DNA of 64,000 bases from Chloroflexota bacterium. Its GTDB lineage: Bacteria; Chloroflexota; Anaerolineae; Anaerolineales; Villigracilaceae. Each line of letters begins with the position of its first letter. Position 1 is the first letter of the stretch. Positions 62,284-64,000 of this stretch are shown in pieces. A program made the position numbers and the translations under genes. The stretch spans positions 1 to 64,000 of the forward strand of contig JAKAKJ010000084.1 in NCBI GenBank assembly GCA_021824575.1, written 5' to 3'. Under the pieces are notes generated by a model that saw nothing but the letters and a program-made list of their open reading frames with translations, made no database searches and was not told the DNA's origin.

Positions 62284-62312
62284 TTTATACTGGCAAAGCA
62301 AACGAGTGTCAA
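62284..62312 (-). promoter_or_regulatory. Consensus promoter of the lytic transglycosylase gene, predicted leaderless
   Basis: TTGACA (62312-62307), 17 bp, TATAAA (62289-62284), 6 nt, ATG at 62277. This is the strongest leaderless promoter in the window. Confidence 0.7.
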
Positions 62313-62389
62313 GCGGGCATAAGTTTTTAACCGCTTCAATTTCTAGACAATATGAGCATCGCATGATAAACTCTTGCCCGCTGATAATC

Positions 62390-62417
62390 GCGTGGCGCCT
62401 CGCGCCACGCATTTTTC
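62390..62417 (+). terminator. Terminator-like hairpin in a divergent gap
   Basis: GCGTGGCGC-CTC-GCGCCACGC is a perfect 9-bp stem followed by ATTTTTCT on the plus strand. No coding gene points into it from the left. It could end a short RNA or attenuate the kinase transcript. Confidence 0.5.
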
Positions 62418-62428
62418 TGCGAATCAAG

Positions 62429-62505
62429 GATGTCATTGCGAGGGCGCAAGCACCCGGAGCAACCTTTTCTAAAATGGGATTGCTTAATTCCGCTCACAAC
62501 GACCA
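62429..62505. repeat. Palindromic repeat R3, copy 3 (degenerate)
   Basis: GATGTCATTGCGAGGGCGCA and GATTGCTTAATTCCGCTCAC are remains of the TGTCATTGCGAGC...GCAATCTC palindrome. The false N-terminus of the kinase ORF (62430) is read from it. Confidence 0.5.
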
Positions 62506-62513
62506 AGGAAACG

Positions 62514-63467
62514 ATGGACATTATTATCACCGGCTCTGTTGCGTACGATTATTTGATGACCTTTCCCGGTCTGTTCAAGGAACAAATCCTGCCCGAACGA
62601 TTGGCTTCGATCAGTCTTTCGTTTTTGGTCGATTCGATGTCGAAGCAGCGCGGCGGCATCGCGCCGAACATCGCGTACACGATGGCGCTGCTCGGCGGGA
62701 AGCCGCGCGTGATGGCGACGGTTGGCGAGGACTTCTCGGATTACCGCGCCTGGCTTGATTCGAAAGGCGTGGACACTTCGCTGATGAAGGTCGTCCCTGG
62801 CGAATTCACCGCTTCGTTCTTTGCGACAACGGATCAGGCGTCTGCTCAAATTGCCTCGTTCTACCCCGGGGCGATGGGACACGCCAACATCCAATCGTTG
62901 AAGGATTTGCCAAAGAAGCCGGACGTTGTGGTTGTTTCACCGAATTCGCCCGATGCGATGATGAAGTTCCCTGCCGAATGCCGCGAGATGGGAATCAAGT
63001 ATCTTTATGATCCGAGTCAGCAGGTGCTGCGCCTTGAAGGAAACGAATTGGCGCGCGATATGGAAGGCGCGTACTTCCTGTTCTGCAACGATTATGAATT
63101 TGGATTGATTTCGAAAAAGACCGGCTGGGATTTAAAGCAAATCTTGAAGCACGTGAAAGTCGTCGTCGTGACGCGCGGCAAAGACGGCGCGAGTCTCTAC
63201 ACGGACGGTGAAGAGTTTACAATCCCGACTGTGCCCGAACGCGAGATCGTTGACCCGACTGGTGTCGGCGATGCGTTCCGCGGCGGCTTTCTCGTCGGAT
63301 ATTCCCACGGCTGGGACTGGACGTTATGCTGTGAGGTCGGTTCGCTGGCGGCGGTGTATTGTCTCGAACAACGCGGCCCGCAGAGTCATCATTACACGAG
63401 AAAAGAATTTGTCGCAAGATTCAGACAGCAGTTTGACGACAAAGGTAAGTTGAACGCACTATTATGA
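62514..63467 (+). CDS. PfkB-family kinase, probable adenosine kinase
   Basis: About 317 aa from the ATG at 62514 (AGGAA 5 nt upstream); the ORF-track start at 62430 reads a repeat. It begins MDIIITGSVAYDYLMTFPG. PfkB signatures are GGIAPNIAYTMALLGGKPRV and the catalytic IVDPTGVGDAFRGGFLVG with the base Asp. The kinase transfers ATP phosphate to a sugar or nucleoside. With ahcY 73 nt downstream, adenosine is the likely substrate: AhcY makes adenosine and homocysteine from S-adenosylhomocysteine. Confidence 0.85.
   Translation: MDIIITGSVAYDYLMTFPGLFKEQILPERLASISLSFLVDSMSKQRGGIAPNIAYTMALLGGKPRVMATVGEDFSDYRAWLDSKGVDTSLMKVVPGEFTASFFATTDQASAQIASFYPGAMGHANIQSLKDLPKKPDVVVVSPNSPDAMMKFPAECREMGIKYLYDPSQQVLRLEGNELARDMEGAYFLFCNDYEFGLISKKTGWDLKQILKHVKVVVVTRGKDGASLYTDGEEFTIPTVPEREIVDPTGVGDAFRGGFLVGYSHGWDWTLCCEVGSLAAVYCLEQRGPQSHHYTRKEFVARFRQQFDDKGKLNALL

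Positions 63468-64000
<533 letters not shown>

Noticed and set aside
62430-62513. 28-residue extension of the PfkB kinase
   Set aside because: It translates the R3 repeat; the family start is at 62514.

Overview
The window looks like a chromosomal segment of an Anaerolineae-type Chloroflexota bacterium (inference, no database search). The signs are many proline/threonine-rich lipoproteins, PD40/TolB-like surface propellers, a chain mreBCD-mrdA-minCDE-rodA, separate GluRS and GlnRS genes, an NTT-like transporter, and promoters sitting directly on start codons. No rRNA, CRISPR array, transposase or phage gene was seen. One tRNA, tRNA-Gln(CUG), is present.

Layout. 1-9.1 kb: end of an unknown protein, a tandem class III cyclase, a short family-5 substrate-binding lipoprotein, a PD40 lipoprotein, and a minus-strand run (NTT-like transporter, YkgJ-like, GNAT, Cache/HAMP, GAF). 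9.1-12.2 kb: a structured 434-bp gap, an MFS transporter, smpB and an unknown gene. 12.2-18.4 kb: a divergent TetR gene facing a five-gene catabolic operon (class II aldolase, class III aminotransferase, FLVCR-like MFS, FGGY kinase, PAP2-like membrane protein), with two near-identical 19-bp operators in between. 18.5-24.1 kb: MFS exporter, NUDIX, lipoprotein, cNMP-binding histidine kinase, PF04008 kinase, phosphoesterase lipoprotein. 24.1-31.8 kb: a long minus-strand unit (rsmD, URO-D-like, GT-C glycosyltransferase, thioesterase, beta-flower, GtrA, UXS, two lipoproteins). 32-38.7 kb: scpB and rluB, separated by an AT-rich GH10-like gene with a relic of a rluB start beside it, then CBS-ACT, VTT, cyclophilin, udk and degV. 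38.8-48 kb: cell-shape and division cluster followed by gltX. 48-59.8 kb: an AT-rich orphan, glnS, tRNA-Gln, patatin, hydrolase, L,D-transpeptidase, CcdA, a glutaredoxin-DUF2085 fusion, pgeF, yggS-yggT-yggU and an aminotransferase. 59.8-64 kb: TPR lytic transglycosylase, adenosine-kinase-like PfkB and the start of ahcY.

How genes fit together. MreBCD, PBP2, RodA and MinCDE combine elongation with septum placement, and the L,D-transpeptidase and lytic transglycosylase are other wall enzymes nearby. UXS, GtrA and the GT-C enzyme suggest surface glycan synthesis. AhcY plus the PfkB kinase form an S-adenosylhomocysteine/adenosine recycling pair. The TetR-controlled operon is the best candidate for an undescribed system: it pairs a sugar kinase and aldolase with an aminotransferase and an unusual transporter.

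Two genome-scale patterns stand out. Several genes have a -10 box 6-8 nt before the start codon, which predicts leaderless mRNAs. Four families of intergenic palindromic repeats recur, and some have become the coding ends of genes (rsmD, rluB).
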